From positions 278,188,070 through 278,252,069 of the forward strand of contig NC_134397.1 in NCBI RefSeq assembly GCF_050003625.1: a stretch of DNA of 64,000 nt, in the 5' to 3' direction. The translations under genes and the position numbers were made by a program. The notes beneath the pieces are model-generated. The model saw only the letters and a list, made by a program, of their open reading frames with translations. It was not told where the DNA came from and ran no database searches. The DNA is from Haematobia irritans. Lineage: Eukaryota; Arthropoda; Insecta; Diptera; Muscidae. This document shows, piece after piece, positions 51,101 through 59,439 of this stretch (its first letter is position 1; each line of letters opens with the position of its first letter).

Positions 51101-51694
51101 GAAAATATACAACCAGTGATTTCGACAATTTATATATTATGTATAACCATGAACATTCTTATCACATCTTATCCACATACTAACACAAATATATGTGTAA
51201 TGGAACAGTTCTTTCAAGTTTCTAATATAATTATTGCAGTATTCTCTTCGTAATATCAACAATTGGCAATTCCACTGTCTTATATTTGCTGATCAAAAAA
51301 CGTTTGAGTTGCCCATCAAGGATTGACATAGTGCTAAAGAATTTGGAATATATATTGTGATGTTTTCAGAAATGTTACCAGCATTATTGAAGCTTCCCGA
51401 ACTTGAGGTGTCATTTATTAAAATTACATTACATTTTTGATGAAATATGATTCAACATCGATTTATATGCAAATATTAGTGTAATATCATTTACCTCTTA
51501 TAATTGGTACAATTATTACAATTAATTTATTAATTGGCAGACTTACCTTTGGCCATTGAATATGAATCCCTGCATTTGTCCAATAAAATTCGGCATAGTT
51601 GAGGTCATTTGTATCTCTTCTTCGGCATGGAATAGACCGCCCAAATGGATGGATCGTATCTCAATGGTGCTATGACGTCCCAATATGGTCTCCG
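26252..51694 (-). CDS. Nrx-1: Neurexin-1, C-terminal 911 residues (6 exons; gene runs off the right edge)
   Basis: Presynaptic adhesion receptor that binds neuroligins and other postsynaptic ligands and anchors PDZ scaffolds. Exons 51694-51547, 43615-42858, 42250-41900, 41824-41589, 37681-37384 and 27198-26252 join with consistent phases (2,1,1,0,1) and encode 911 aa plus a split first codon. Domains in order: C-terminal end of LNS4, LNS5, third EGF-like repeat (six Cys), LNS6, acidic then Thr-rich stalk, one membrane helix, and a tail of about 117 aa ending KEWYV. Introns are >12.3 kb, 7931, 607, 75, 3907 and 10185 nt; the large ones hold most of the transposons in the right half of the window. 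The signal peptide, LNS1-3, the first two EGF repeats and the promoter are not in the window. Assignment rests on domain order and on near-identity to remembered fly Nrx-1 segments. Confidence 0.97.
28298..29604 (+). mobile_element. Complete DD41D mariner-type transposon
   Basis: 1307 bp flanked by TA (28296-28297 and 29605-29606). The ends are imperfect inverted repeats: AAGGGTGATTCTTTTGAGG at the left, and AAGGGTGATTTGTTAAGAG reading in from the right. It encloses one uninterrupted transposase ORF. It lies in the 10.2-kb Nrx-1 intron, antisense to the gene. Confidence 0.9.
28411..29496 (+). CDS. Mariner/IS630-family transposase, DD41D
   Basis: 361 aa, no stop or frameshift. N-terminal helix-turn-helix region (residues about 1-115) starts MNRLTNEQRLQIIEFYY. 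The catalytic RNase-H-like domain has Asp159 in FSDEAHFWLNG, Asp252 in WFQQDGATCHTA and a third Asp294 in CDLTPLDYFLWGYVK. The 41 residues between the second and third Asp make it DD41D, unlike classic mariners (DD34D) or Tc1 (DD34E). It would cut and paste the element at TA sites. Intact catalytic residues and both TIRs suggest recent, possibly current, mobility. The start is the first Met after a 113-bp 5' end. Subfamily naming (rosa-like or other DD41D lineages) needs a tree. Confidence 0.93.
   Translation: MNRLTNEQRLQIIEFYYQNQCSVRNVFRALRPIYGLHNRPSEQTINAIVTKFRTQFTLLDIKPTTRMRTVRTEENIASVSESVAEDREMSMNEMSQQLGLCYSTTWKILRKDLGVKPYKIQLVQELKPNDLPQRRIFSEWALEKLAENPLFYRQILFSDEAHFWLNGYVNKQNFRIWSEEQPEAVQELPMHPEKCTVWCGLYAGGIIGPYFFKDAVGRNVTVNGDRYRSMLTNFLLPKMEELNLVDMWFQQDGATCHTARDSMAILRENFGEQFISRNGPVSWLPRSCDLTPLDYFLWGYVKSKVYRNKPATIPALEDNISEEIRAIPAEMLEKVAQNWTFRMDHLRRSRGQHLNEIIFKK
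30288..30437. mobile_element. Palindromic MITE, AATTACATRC-AATGCGTTAAT ends
   Basis: About 150 bp with arms of about 60 bp. The left arm has AATTACATACAATGCGTTAA and CGTTGATTGAAGAGTTGA; the right arm is its imperfect inverse (TCAACGCACGGATTAACGCA, then TGTAATTAA). Non-coding. Confidence 0.7.
32290..32640 (+). pseudogene. Relic of a LINE ORF1 N-terminal coiled coil
   Basis: An open frame from 32299 encodes LLSLMETTIGNLLDGAVKRL and EDVIEIKEKIISMK. After a frame change it continues as KIEERKR, then DHRHLMYLEANLK. A coiled coil followed by RRLxYLExNLR is usual in ORF1 proteins of insect LINEs just before the FP25K-like domain. Frameshifts and stops show it is dead. The match is from motif memory only. 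Confidence 0.4.
33639..34281. repeat. CACTGAAAAA-family interspersed repeat (copy A)
   Basis: Starts ACACTGAAAAAG near 33639 and ends CTTCTTTTAGTGTGG. Shares with 43720-44361 the order TGCCTTTAAAATCC / AAGTCGATA / GAAGCTGTTTTGCC / AAGTGATTTGAC / TTGACTACAAAGC. Non-coding. Confidence 0.65.
37384..37681 (-). CDS. Nrx-1: Nrx-1 exon: acidic juxta-LNS6 stalk
   Basis: 298-nt exon, phase 0 in and phase 1 out, donor GCAG/GTAAGT. It encodes TPASGYPGAIDDLIFSG, then GCRDDDEDECTPPFESSGDD and CDDEDCIHGSGDYGE, an acidic spacer with four Cys, and ends in a Thr/Ser-rich stretch (TEQFTSTSTAKGA). The acceptor is a tandem AAG-CAG, so a variant with one extra Gln is possible. Reading past the donor continues for about 43 sense codons to a stop at 37253. 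Confidence 0.93.
38379..39468. mobile_element. hAT-like non-autonomous element with 8-bp duplication
   Basis: 1090 bp flanked by a perfect 8-bp direct repeat ATGACCCA (38371-38378 and 39469-39476). Ends are CATAAGCGTAG and CTACGCTAATG (10 of 11 inverted matches). GC-rich hairpins lie just inside each end (GGGGGCTTAGACCCCC and GGGGGGCTATAGCCCCCC). An 8-bp duplication with short TIRs is the hAT signature. No transposase. A CAGCAAAAAA-family element (38665-39300) is nested inside. Confidence 0.85.
38665..39300. mobile_element. CAGCAAAAAA-family TIR element, 636-bp copy
   Basis: Starts CAGCAAAAAAGCGTCGCC and ends AATTTTTTTTGCTGGG. Core motifs are CACTGTTTCAATAGCCGTTG, GCATTCTAACGCTTGTTTG and GGAAGTGCTTTTAAAGTTGT. 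It lies inside the hAT-like element. No ORF of note. Superfamily unknown. Confidence 0.8.
41589..41824 (-). CDS. Nrx-1: Nrx-1 exon: C-terminal part of LNS6
   Basis: 236-nt exon following a 75-nt intron; acceptor ATATTTGCAG, donor CAGCAG/GTTAGG (phase 1 in, phase 0 out). It encodes HQSTVFNTISNIQVGGKF, then ERPFAGVIAGLTVNKLRVLDL and a tail ending NDLQRMQQ. This completes LNS6, and the GVIAGLTVN strand is the usual LNS closing motif. Confidence 0.95.
41825..41899 (-). other. Nrx-1 75-nt intron at the SS4-equivalent position
   Basis: Intron between the two LNS6 exons, donor GTAAGC and acceptor TTTGCAG. Its position, just before the STVFNTISNIQVGGK strand, matches splice site 4 of vertebrate neurexins. 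At 75 nt it has no room for a cassette exon. Confidence 0.85.
41900..42250 (-). CDS. Nrx-1: Nrx-1 exon: N-terminal part of LNS6
   Basis: 351-nt exon (exactly 117 codons) flanked by phase-1 introns, so it is symmetric and could be skipped without shifting the frame. Acceptor is CTTTGTACAG, donor CAGG/GTAAGC. It encodes SIAYEFGNNKGIIQYTFP, then DNIALGFITTKSDAVLLRIES and a long beta-strand region ending QTLTPQ. LNS6 is the domain that contacts neuroligin in other animals. The 3' junction falls where vertebrate neurexins have splice site 4. Confidence 0.95.
42858..43615 (-). CDS. Nrx-1: Nrx-1 exon: LNS5 and third EGF-like repeat
   Basis: 758-nt exon with acceptor TTTTTTACAG and donor GATG/GTAAGT (phase 2 in, phase 1 out). 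It begins YIDVVKSLGPELSALPS, the LNS4-LNS5 linker. LNS5 follows, with the FRFKTVEPNGLLLYNGG strand, the DFVAVELVNGHIHYTFDLG strand and a Trp-His-Gln core. The exon ends with an EGF-like repeat of six cysteines (CEGPTKC through GPTCYD). This is the most conserved stretch of the gene in the window. Confidence 0.97.
43720..44361. repeat. CACTGAAAAA-family interspersed repeat (copy B)
   Basis: Homologous to 33639-34281 through its left half. It ends GGCTCGGAATCAATACCAAA ... TTTTTTTCAGTGTA at 44361. Its left terminus is unclear. Lies in the 7.9-kb Nrx-1 intron. Confidence 0.65.
44915..45222 (-). repeat. tRNA-derived SINE, 5'-truncated
   Basis: On the minus strand it reads TGCCCGCCTTGCATATAC, then GGTCGTGGGTTCGATTCC (a good B box), then about 230 bp of body (GGTGGATTATCCCACCTCAG; CTATAAAAAGGAGGTCCC; CAATGGACTGAATAGTCTAA), ending GGGCAACCTAACC. 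The A-box-bearing head upstream of TGCCCGCC is missing. The GGTTAGGTT-type 3' tail is typical of this fly SINE. Confidence 0.8.
45524..45754. mobile_element. AGGTGGGTATTAA MITE, complete third copy
   Basis: 231 bp with perfect inverted ends (AGGTGGGTATTAAGTTCGAG and its inverse), arms of about 33 bp including TTTAGCCGCTAAAA, flanked by TAT on both sides (45521-45523, 45755-45757). Same family as 12413-12644, in opposite orientation. Inserted in the TATACCCTG element. Confidence 0.92.
46147..46599 (+). pseudogene. LINE ORF1, C-terminal fragment (FP25K-like domain)
   Basis: An open frame of 150 codons whose first Met is incidental: a stop (TAG) directly precedes it and homologous ORF1 proteins continue upstream. 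Motifs GVPWLHNENLLLLFQNLCNS, YRTRR, then FVNECLT, then VFTRRGLIHVKVNKDENP are those of the FP25K-like (baculovirus FP-type) domain found at the end of many insect LINE ORF1 proteins. It would bind RNA as the nucleocapsid-like partner of ORF2. Truncated by incomplete reverse transcription. Confidence 0.65.
46783..49566 (+). CDS. LINE ORF2: AP-endonuclease and reverse transcriptase
   Basis: 927 aa without stop or frameshift. The N-terminal apurinic-type endonuclease (about 30-240) shows Asn34 (HINAQS), Glu61 (IAETWL), Tyr134 (VYRPN), GDFND at 163-167 and a terminal SRHDL at 226-230 in place of SDH. The reverse transcriptase shows DFRPISILPFLSKVLE, LLDHSKAFDTVDH (Asp574), GVPQGSVLGP from 631, and YADD at 662-665. 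A LINE thumb/connection region follows, with no RNase H or Cys-rich finger evident. It would nick target DNA and copy its own RNA there. It begins 184 nt after ORF1 in the same frame. An intact frame in a 5'-truncated copy suggests a fairly recent insertion. Confidence 0.93.
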   Translation: MLAHESNTNSKDNLSCMIRVLANRQKGLKLVHINAQSIANKIDELRFLFVNSGIDVICIAETWLWPEYTDSQFAVDGYQLYRVDRGSLGGGVAIFVRNGFSCKVLTKSTRDDLIEFLFLKIRSSVSKMLISTVYRPNRTISYEALIRELMKYSLYYQDVIICGDFNDNILKDCSIINEMRTFGLEIVNSTFPTHFTSSSNTLIDLLFVNCSNKVKLYDQLSAPVFSRHDLCFLTYEYETDLSSELLTYRDFRNIDYQSLQADIISTDWDPIYYMLDVDEQIQYLQGRINYIYDRNVPLRRKIIINAHNPWFDKRIQFLINKRDEAYTRWKRYKIPELYATYKDLRNRTTYTIRLKKAQYYSQKFKGCVNSRQIWKQIKSIGIGKENMGSSNIDINPNDVNDTFVNLPMKSADHSFYDLIQIDNDVERFSFEHVTQADVLSKVFAIKSNSVGSDGIDPKFLKIVIRYVLPHITHIFNTIILKSNFPLTWKHAKVIPVPKNGNDFRPISILPFLSKVLESLLSDQILNHLRSNSFLTNFQSGFRKKHSCITALQKVTEDLRRQLDSSNVSFLVLLDHSKAFDTVDHHILCMKLSKFFNFAPQSTNLMRSYLSSRSQSVVVGANWSDPLCLSRGVPQGSVLGPLMYSIYSNDLPLRIKYCNVHMYADDVQVYISTPKADVDPCVEQLNSDLNHIYIWAKSNGLSLNPVKSKCIVIGRNIAPIEIPIRISDTAIEVVERGKNLGVVMNNKLNWSDHVNIVVGRTYSTMRNLYLSQKYTPVSIRLLLAKSLLIPQLLYGCELFSNCNSESMRKLNVTFNNIARYVFGRNRRDSITEYANMIFGVSFVNYLKIRTLINLHKIVYSREPEYLYTFIRFARSQRGKQIIQIRHNRHLSEHFFFIYAIRLWNNLPFTIQLIKNERQFKTEIYNFFK
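49561..49780. repeat. 111-bp tandem duplication in the LINE 3' UTR
   Basis: AAATAAATAATATTATATT ... TTAAATTCGAAAATATTC ... TTTGATTTTTT appears at 49561 and again at 49672, with the first unit carrying a long T run. The first unit starts exactly at the ORF2 stop codon. Confidence 0.8.
49950..51546 (-). other. Rest of the 7.9-kb Nrx-1 intron
   Basis: No exon seen. It includes a short fragment with GTAGGGGGAGATGG ... CTAGCTACGGCAGTG (about 50010-50060), a CACTGAAAAA-family repeat (50581-50996), and a tiny SINE relic (about 51365-51395, AAATGTTACCAGCATTATTG). Confidence 0.55.
50581..50996. repeat. CACTGAAAAA-family interspersed repeat (copy C)
   Basis: Begins ACACTGAAAAAATATTTACG and carries the family motifs AATTTCTTTAAAATAATGAA, TTTTAATTAGAAGAA, ATGAGATCTGTAGCCTAATT and GGCTCGGAATCAATACCAAA. 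Closest to copy D at 62990-63954. Confidence 0.65.
51547..51694 (-). CDS. Nrx-1: Nrx-1 exon: C-terminal end of LNS4
   Basis: 148-nt exon with acceptor ...CACAAAACAG and donor CAAAG/GTAAGT. It starts two nt into a split codon and ends in phase 2. It encodes ETILGRHSTIEI, then LGGLFHAEEEI, then PNFIGQMQGFIFNGQ, the typical end of a laminin-G/LNS sandwich with its final FxGQxxGFxxNG strand. No further neurexin exon is recognisable to its right, so the next upstream exon lies beyond base 64000. Confidence 0.93.
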
Positions 51695-54504
51695 CTGTTT
51701 TGTGAAGGGTAAGGGGAATACAACATATACAGTGACAAAAGATGAAGTTGGCATTCGAGCACAATGTGATCGGTTTTGTTTTAGTTCAATCATAAACAAC
51801 CTAACGCCTTCTTCATACATCATACATCATCATCAATATCATTATCATTATGGTACATTATACATACATACATACATACAAATATATGCATTGCTCTGGC
51901 TACTATGTACTGCTACATATGAACATACATAATAGCATATCTTATATATGCTGCTAATTTTAACATTACCATTGATTACTTTAATTTTGTTTTGTTTTTT
52001 TTTTTTTTTTTTTAAGGGTGACGTGAATTTTGGCATTTAACATCGATTTAAGCACAATTACAATCAATTCCAGGTTATTTAACTAATTTTTGTTGTTTTC
52101 TTTTGTTTGGCAAATTACGTTCTGAGTTCTGTAGTTTCATTGTTATTACAAGGATAGTCACACATATATGTATGTATATGAATAGCAATATCAATATGTA
52201 TGTAATAGAGTACAACATAAAAATCTATTTGGATTAATTTTATTATTATCATAGTTAATTATATTGAATAAATTGTATTGGACAAAAAAAGGATTTATAA
52301 GAATAAGATCTCAAGCAAATCTCTTATTACAAAATTAATTCAGGTTAATTTCATTAAAAATTGAAGAATGTACCCATATGGATACTTGCAGTTTTGTAAA
52401 AAGACTATGTTGGTGCAGTTTACGTTATTAATTATATTATTATCGTTATCATTATTAATTAATGATTATTATTGGAGGTAAGTAAAACAAACAAAAAATA
52501 AAACGATTAGAAATTATTCAAATCAAAACTAAAAGTAAATGCTATAAGAAAAAGTTAATGAAAAGTTATCTAAGAAGGCTAGAAAAGAGAAGTAAGAAAA
52601 AAACTTTTGGTAATGCTTGGGCTCGCAAATTTTGTTTTATATTTACCTTTTAACTGATATGCAATATGGATAATAGAATTCTGGTACGGGGTTTCATTAC
52701 TTGAAAGTTTCTTCAAACACTAAAGTGGAAAATCGAATTATGAAATACATATATCGAAAAGTCGACTTTACCAAATTTTGACAAATTTGAAACGTCTATG
52801 ATTCCTATTCCAGATGTGAGCACATTGTAATCAAACTATATCCCTCTCTCAGAAAAATTTTCTTCATTTATTAATTCATTCATTCAATATAGAAACTAAT
52901 CTATCAAGTTGACTTCTTGAATGCGTACAAAATCTAGTTTTGTTTTTGCTCAAGTACCAAACATATGATAATCTAGATGGGACTCTGATAAGACTTATCT
53001 GGTATCTGGTATTATTTTATACCCAAATTTTTGTTTTGAATTAAAACCCTCGACTTTTAGTACACCTAAAAAGTTTAGGCAATTCGAATGGGACTAGTTT
53101 AGACCCATTAACATTGATGGGATTATCATGGTTTGTTTTCTAGAATATCCATTTGGAATCTGGATTCTTGGAATTTTTTAAAGCCACAAAGAGCTAAATG
53201 TTATTCTTTATTAAAAAAGAAGCAGAATGCGTTATTTTCATTACCCCAAATATGGAGCCAGATTTTATTGTTGAACGCTTGATTTTCTTGAAATTGGAGA
53301 TATAAAGTATAGTAACGATTTTATTGTTTATACCAAAATCCATTTAACCATTGCTAATTTAATTTAAATTTAAAATATTCTTTTAATTTTCATTACCTGT
53401 AGTTTCCCTTTTTTCAAAAAAGATAACTTTAAAAATATGAAGCTAACTCATAAGCCAAAACAATTTTTAATAAAAAACATAAGAATTGAATTGAAATAAA
53501 ATATTTACGAATTTTATTTTTGGTGTAGAAGTATGGTGCTCTTTTCATTGGTACGATATTCAGAGTGCAAAGTGAGTGTGAGCAAAATTAAATTAAAATT
53601 TTAAATAAAAACGGCTATGATCGACAATGACCAACTTAAAAGAGAACATAGAAAATAAAAATGTAACTGTAAATGGCAAACGAACACACGACACGATACA
53701 CGATTTAAACTGTAGTGACACGAGTAGTAGTAGATAAGTACTTGGCAGATGGGTAGCTAGGTTGGTATTTATCTTAGTAGTACAGGTTCATATGTATGTT
53801 GGTTTGTTTTTTTTTTTTGTACAGACAGCTAACACGAATCACGTAATAAAACATAAGAGAATGGTGCGACACAACCTAAAAAACAACAGCTGATAGATTT
53901 GTTCTCTTTTGTGTTCTCGCTAAGATTTATGTAAGATTTTCTCTTTTTCGGAGTGGAGGTGTGATGGTGTTTTTTAATTTATGTCAGTGTGGGAGAGAGG
54001 TTAGCAGAAGGATGAAGTAAATCACATTGTTTATAGAGGGCATAGATAAGGGCAAAATAGAGAGGGACTAATTAAGAGTGCTAAAAGAGGGGAATTAGCG
54101 CATCAATTTATAGAAATCACTGATATGGTTTCGGACTTTTCATTAAAAGCTTGGTCCACAATTCCTTAAGGTGGTATTGGGGAGGAGGTGACAAGAAAAA
54201 GAGAAGAAAAACATTCAACATTTTATAGAATCATGTGGTGTAAGATGAATATTCGAATCGCTGATTTTTACCGAATTGTTATAGATGAGAATTGACTGTT
54301 TTTGGTTTGGTGTGAAACTGATCTGATGTAAATGGAAATGAGTTTTCTTCAATGCAGATTCATTAGTCAGTAGTTTGTCTTTATAATTTCCATCAATGAG
54401 TGTCTGTGTCTACATTAGTAAGGAGATCACAAAAAATATCGTATATAGTGCCTAAAAAAATTTGGTGAAATTTGAATATATGGATTTTGTCATTGTTTTT
54501 GAGT

Positions 54505-54538
54505 GGCGAGAGAGAGAGAGAGAAAGAGAGAGAAAAAA
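54505..54538. repeat. GA-rich microsatellite
   Basis: GAGAGAGAGAGAGAAAGAGA-type run in the Nrx-1 intron. Similar shorter GA runs are at about 23321-23345 and 24045-24066. Confidence 0.8.
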
Positions 54539-56670
54539 ACTAATTTGCGTTCTAGTTTTAGGAATGTTACTTTTCGTTCCATTTTTCAGCTTTAATGACT
54601 CATGCATGCAATTGTTGTTGTTGTTTCTATTGTTATTAATAATTATTTATGTAGTTGTTGCTATTGCTCTTTTTTATTATTGCGATTTTTTTTTTGTAGT
54701 TTGCAAAATAGTGGTGCTGTCATGCAAACGCCATACGTGAGGAAAACACTTTTTCATGTTCATTTTCCATTTTAATCATTTCTATTTAAATATTAATTAT
54801 GCGTGATTTGATTTTGTTGTTATTGTTGTTAAAGTTGTATACAGTGGCGATATTATAAAATAAAAAGAGACGACAAAAACAAAATGCAAATGTCCAAATG
54901 GTCCTCCGGCTCTAGTATGTGTAATTCATGTAAGTTTATTCGTTTCTTTGTGTGTGTGTGTGTATGTATACGTGCCTACGTGATTTTGGCGTTGTCCTTT
55001 TGTGCCACAATAAACAGGCAAACACATTAAATATAAAATAGAAGGGTGTATGTGGGTGTGTGTTTAAGTGTCCTGTTTTTGCCGGCATGATAAGTTTGTT
55101 TCAAAAATACTGATTTCATTTGCGATAAAACCTTGAAATGCAATCTATGGTTGTTTCACTTGTTTTTCTTGTGTCTATTAAAAAGCAATTATTGTATATC
55201 TTTAAAAACCATTTATATGGAATATTAGAAACTTTTATATAATATTAATGAGGCAGATAATATTCATAATTGATAATATTTTTTCAAATGTACGAGGTCT
55301 ATAAGAACTGATTTCTGATGTATGAATAGAGTTCTGCAACGTGTATATCTGCATAATAGAAAGGAGATGAATAACTGTTGAAAAAATCCAACCATAGATT
55401 CGTTTGCCTTTCCAGGCAATGAGGGAATTGTGCCCTTGCATTCGATGGAAAAATATTCGAAGTTGGCCGCAAATTACTTAGCCTCCCCATATGTTGCCAG
55501 AATATCACGTGACTTTCTGGGAATTCTAGAAGACTAGACATAAAAAATGCCAGTTGGCGATTCTATTCATATCTCGGAAAGTATATTGTACTGCAAAACC
55601 AAAGAGCGTTTGGTATAGCCTGACCTTCTTTTCTGGAATCTGCAAAAATACAAACTTTTAATTGAATAGCGTCTCTTTTTTAGATCCACCCAAGTACAAA
55701 CACTCAGTGTGATATGACTTGAAAGTCGTATTTTCTTGTATACTATCCATGTTTTATACCTGCAAGGTATAAAGGTTTTCGACAGACAGAGTGAAGTGAA
55801 AGTAGGTGCTGCCGTTTTCTTGTTTAGTATAAACATTTTTCTCTCAATTCTTTGGATGAGCAAATGTTTGTGATTAAATAACCTTAATGAAGCAAGTAAC
55901 CATTAATTGCTTAGTTGTGTTAATTTATATATATTGAGGATTATGATATGCCTTATGAAAATAGTTGTGGGCAAATTTTATGACTTCTATCGATTGTTTA
56001 AATGGTTTCATAATCTGATTTCATATCAGCTGATCACTTGCAATCTCCTGTGAGTAAGAAAGAGGGAGAAAAAGAATGAGTGTCGATGATCAAGTGCAAT
56101 ACCCAAACTAACATTATATGATATATAGATGCATACTGATATTTTTTTTAAATCATTCGATTTGCTTTATAAATTATTTACTCAACATTTGGTAGTCAAT
56201 CTCCACATTTGTGTCTATGTATACTAACCACATTTGTAAATTATTTTATAGAAATCATATTTGTCCATCAAAACTTATTATACCATCACATTATCTAAAC
56301 GACTTTTTCCCAAAAATAATATTAGGGAAAAAATTATTGTAAAAGTAAATAATGAGAAATGTAATGGAGGCCATTTTTGAACATTTGCTGTGAAAATAAA
56401 TTTTAGGGTGTCGGTCAATAATTGTAGTTGTTGTTATGAGAAAAGTGCTGCTAAGAGCTAAAACAAGAGCATTTATACGACTAGTTGTTGAGTTGGGTTT
56501 ATAGTCGTTGTTGTAGTTCTTGTTTGTTGTCTAAACGATAGAGTCGAGTGCTTGTAATGCGTTAGAAGTGAATTGGTAGTAGTAACAGTAATTACAGTTG
56601 TAGTGGTAGTTTGTTTTTTGTGAGAGTACAAAGAGCTGTTCAGTCTTGGTTGGTTGATGTGGGTATAGTT

Positions 56671-56696
56671 GGGTAAGTAGGTAAGTAGGTAAGTAT
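56671..56696. repeat. GTAAGTAG octamer tandem repeat
   Basis: Three head-to-tail copies of an 8-bp unit (GTAAGTAG). On the plus strand each unit is a consensus 5' splice-site-like motif, but Nrx-1 is on the other strand, so no splicing role is implied. Confidence 0.75.
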
Positions 56697-58619
56697 GCTG
56701 GTTGGTTGGTAGATTGGCAGGTACATATGTTTAGGTTACGTACACTTACACATATTCTACATTTAAACTAAATTACATAATTGTTTATTTTAATATTTTT
56801 GGTGCAAAATACAGCCCTGGGTGGTCCTTCATCAAACCCATTTTCTTTGCCAATCCATATGTCATGTTTTTTTCGCTTTCATTTTATTTTAGATTGACCT
56901 TCATTTTTTTGCAATCTCAGGTCATTCTTTCATGCGATGGAGAACGAACATGAGATTTTGCGTTTTTCTTATATATATTTTATATATATATATATATTTT
57001 TAAAGAAATTATACAAGTTTCTTAGGGCGATTGGCAAAAGAAAATGTTTTGATTTCATATCACCGATCTTGCGTGTCGATTTTTTTTTTTCGTTTTCGTT
57101 TTTTATTTTCTTGACTCTGTTCTTCAGCTGCTGATTGGAAAGAACTAAACCTTACTTTGTTGGTTGCTTTTTTATTTGCATTTTTTGTTTTGTAATTATA
57201 TCCGTTGTTGTAATATTTATATTTTTCCTTTCTCTTATAAATGCTGCAAGTGTTAGATTTAAATCTTTTCGCTTTCAAAGGAAAAAGTGTTTGGGGCAAA
57301 ATAGGTGGAGTGTCAATATTTTCATTCCATATTTTTATTATTAATTCCTCTTCTTTTCTTTATTTTCTAGAAAAGCAATAATATGGCAGGTGGAGGGCGA
57401 ATGAATTTTAATGTGTAATTTATTCAAAAATATACCTAGTTTCTGTTTACTTCATTATTATGCATAATTGTTATGAGGTTTGTCTTGGTAAATATGGTAA
57501 CTCTCATTGCTATCGTTATTCATAATGACTACAACAAAAGGAACACACATTCATAGCCACTAGAAAATAGAATATAAATGTGAAAAAGTATTAAACAAAT
57601 TATAGGTAAATAGCCCTAACAAAATAACACACTTACAATAGACTTATTGCCAGCATTTTTTAATTTAAACTTCAAGGTTAAATGAAATCATTCGTATAGG
57701 CGCAACCATAATAAGGGTTTGATGTTAGCCTCAACTAATCGAATTAAATTGAAGTATTTTAAATATTTACATCCATATTCAAAATAGTTTATAGACTAAT
57801 TCGAAGGAATTTACTATGAAGTAAATATAAAATTCAAGTTTTCTACAACATTGGGTTTATTTATTTTTATTTGGAAAACTTTGCATCTCTCTTTTTCATG
57901 AATAGACTCAATGTATGGTATAAAACAAAAACGTACCCCTAAGCGTATGAGTGTTGTGTCAATGAGAGGAAGAGAAAATAATTATACGCCACCAGGCACT
58001 ATGAGAACAAAGAATTACATTTCAGTCATACACACAGCATCAATTTGCTGCAATTGGCACTACATATTTATCTCCTTTGAAATATCGGTGAACACGTTAA
58101 CAGAAGTGTAATTTTGCACCATTACCAACTTTCGATACTAAATTTTGAGTTATATATATATTAACTCAATTATTAATTTTTTGATATTGATTAATTGAAG
58201 AATATAACAAAATTGCGATTGCCTTACAACAAAATCCCAAAGTAAAAAATATACCTATTCACAACTGTCAAACATTGTGTGCGATATATTCGGCGCTTAA
58301 TCCAGAATGATTTCTTAACCCAGCAAAAAACGAGCGTCCAAAAAAGTAGTTTGGATCCCCAATCTGTGATCCGGAAGTAGTGCAAACTTGGACCATCTCC
58401 AATGAATTTTACATGGGCTTGTCATAGGACGGAAGTACTCCCTTTTTGGATCCTTTGCATTGCTTTAGAAGTTGTACCCTGGAAGTTAATTCGAATGAAG
58501 AAATTTAAAAAGCGAAAAAAAATTTTTTTGAACCAATTTCACTTTTTCTTTTATTTATATGTTTTATTACACTATTATTTTCCTAATTTTTCTAATTTTT
58601 ACAATTTGAAAAACTTTTT

Positions 58620-58694
58620 CGCTCCGACCAGGGATTGAACCTGGGTTTGCTGGCACCATAACAGAACGCTTTAGCACACTCAGCCACAAACGTC
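58620..58694 (-). repeat. tRNA-like module within the composite element
   Basis: On the minus strand: an A-box-like TGGCTGAGTGTGCTAAAGCG and a B-box T arm CCAGG-TTCAATC-CCTGG with a perfect 5-bp stem and 7-nt loop. The anticodon arm does not fold well, so it is a tRNA-derived SINE module and not a functional tRNA. Confidence 0.6.
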
Positions 58695-59196
58695 ATTGAA
58701 CATAAAGCGTCGAAAGGTCAATTCAAATGTTTGTGATATGATCGTAATACGACACCAAGGAATAACATTCTAATTGCTTCTCGAGATGTTCTTTATTAGT
58801 ATGAACGAAAAAATAAGAAACGCAGGTTCAAATCTCACCAGCGGCAATCTTTTTATCAAATATTTTTCTAAAAAAATATTTTTTTATGCTATGCATCGTT
58901 TTATTTTTTATTTTCGGCATATATTTTCGTATAAATATATTTTTTCCATTAAAAATCAACAAAAAAATTAAAAAATCTCGTAATTTGCAAAACCTTCTCA
59001 AAAGAACTTGCATGGAAGCGAAAAAGTCAAACGGCACAGGTTCAAATCCCAGCGGGGATAAAATTTATTTTTTTATTATTATTTTTTTACTTTTTTATTA
59101 ATTTTTCTATTTTTTTTTTATTAGTTTTCTATTATTTTGTAAAATTTAATTGTCCAAAATTTGACTTAAAATAGCTTGATTGCGTTCTTTCTAATA

Positions 59197-59439
59197 CTTG
59201 TCCACAAGGACTGCATCGGAAGTAGAAAAAAATCATTGGGGGATTCCAAGATGCGCTTTAGAATAAATGTTTGTGTACTTGCCCAAAAGGACTACATCGG
59301 TAGTGGAAAAAGAACATTGGGGGATCCCACGATGCTCTTTAGAAGAAATGTTTGTGGACTTGTCCAAAAGGACTGCATCGGAAGTTGGAAAAACTCGATG
59401 GGGGATTCTGGGATGGGCTTTAAAAGAAATGTTTGTGGA
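59197..59439. repeat. Three tandem 81-bp units
   Basis: Units start at 59197, 59278 and 59359, each CTTG-YCCAMAAGGACT-RCATCGG ... GGGGGATYC ... GAAATGTTTGTG. The period is a multiple of three, so frames stay open on both strands. The plus frame (59176-59481) reads repeated QKDCIGSxKxxLGDPxMxF units. Whether it is ever translated is unknown. Confidence 0.85.

Noticed and set aside
53500..58300. Upstream neurexin LNS or EGF exons in the large right-hand intron
   Set aside because: No minus-strand frame shows LNS strands or EGF cysteine spacing; the ORFs there are short and AT-driven.
58620..58694. Genuine tRNA gene
   Set aside because: The T arm is good but the anticodon and acceptor arms do not fold, and it sits inside a transposon; called a tRNA-derived module instead.
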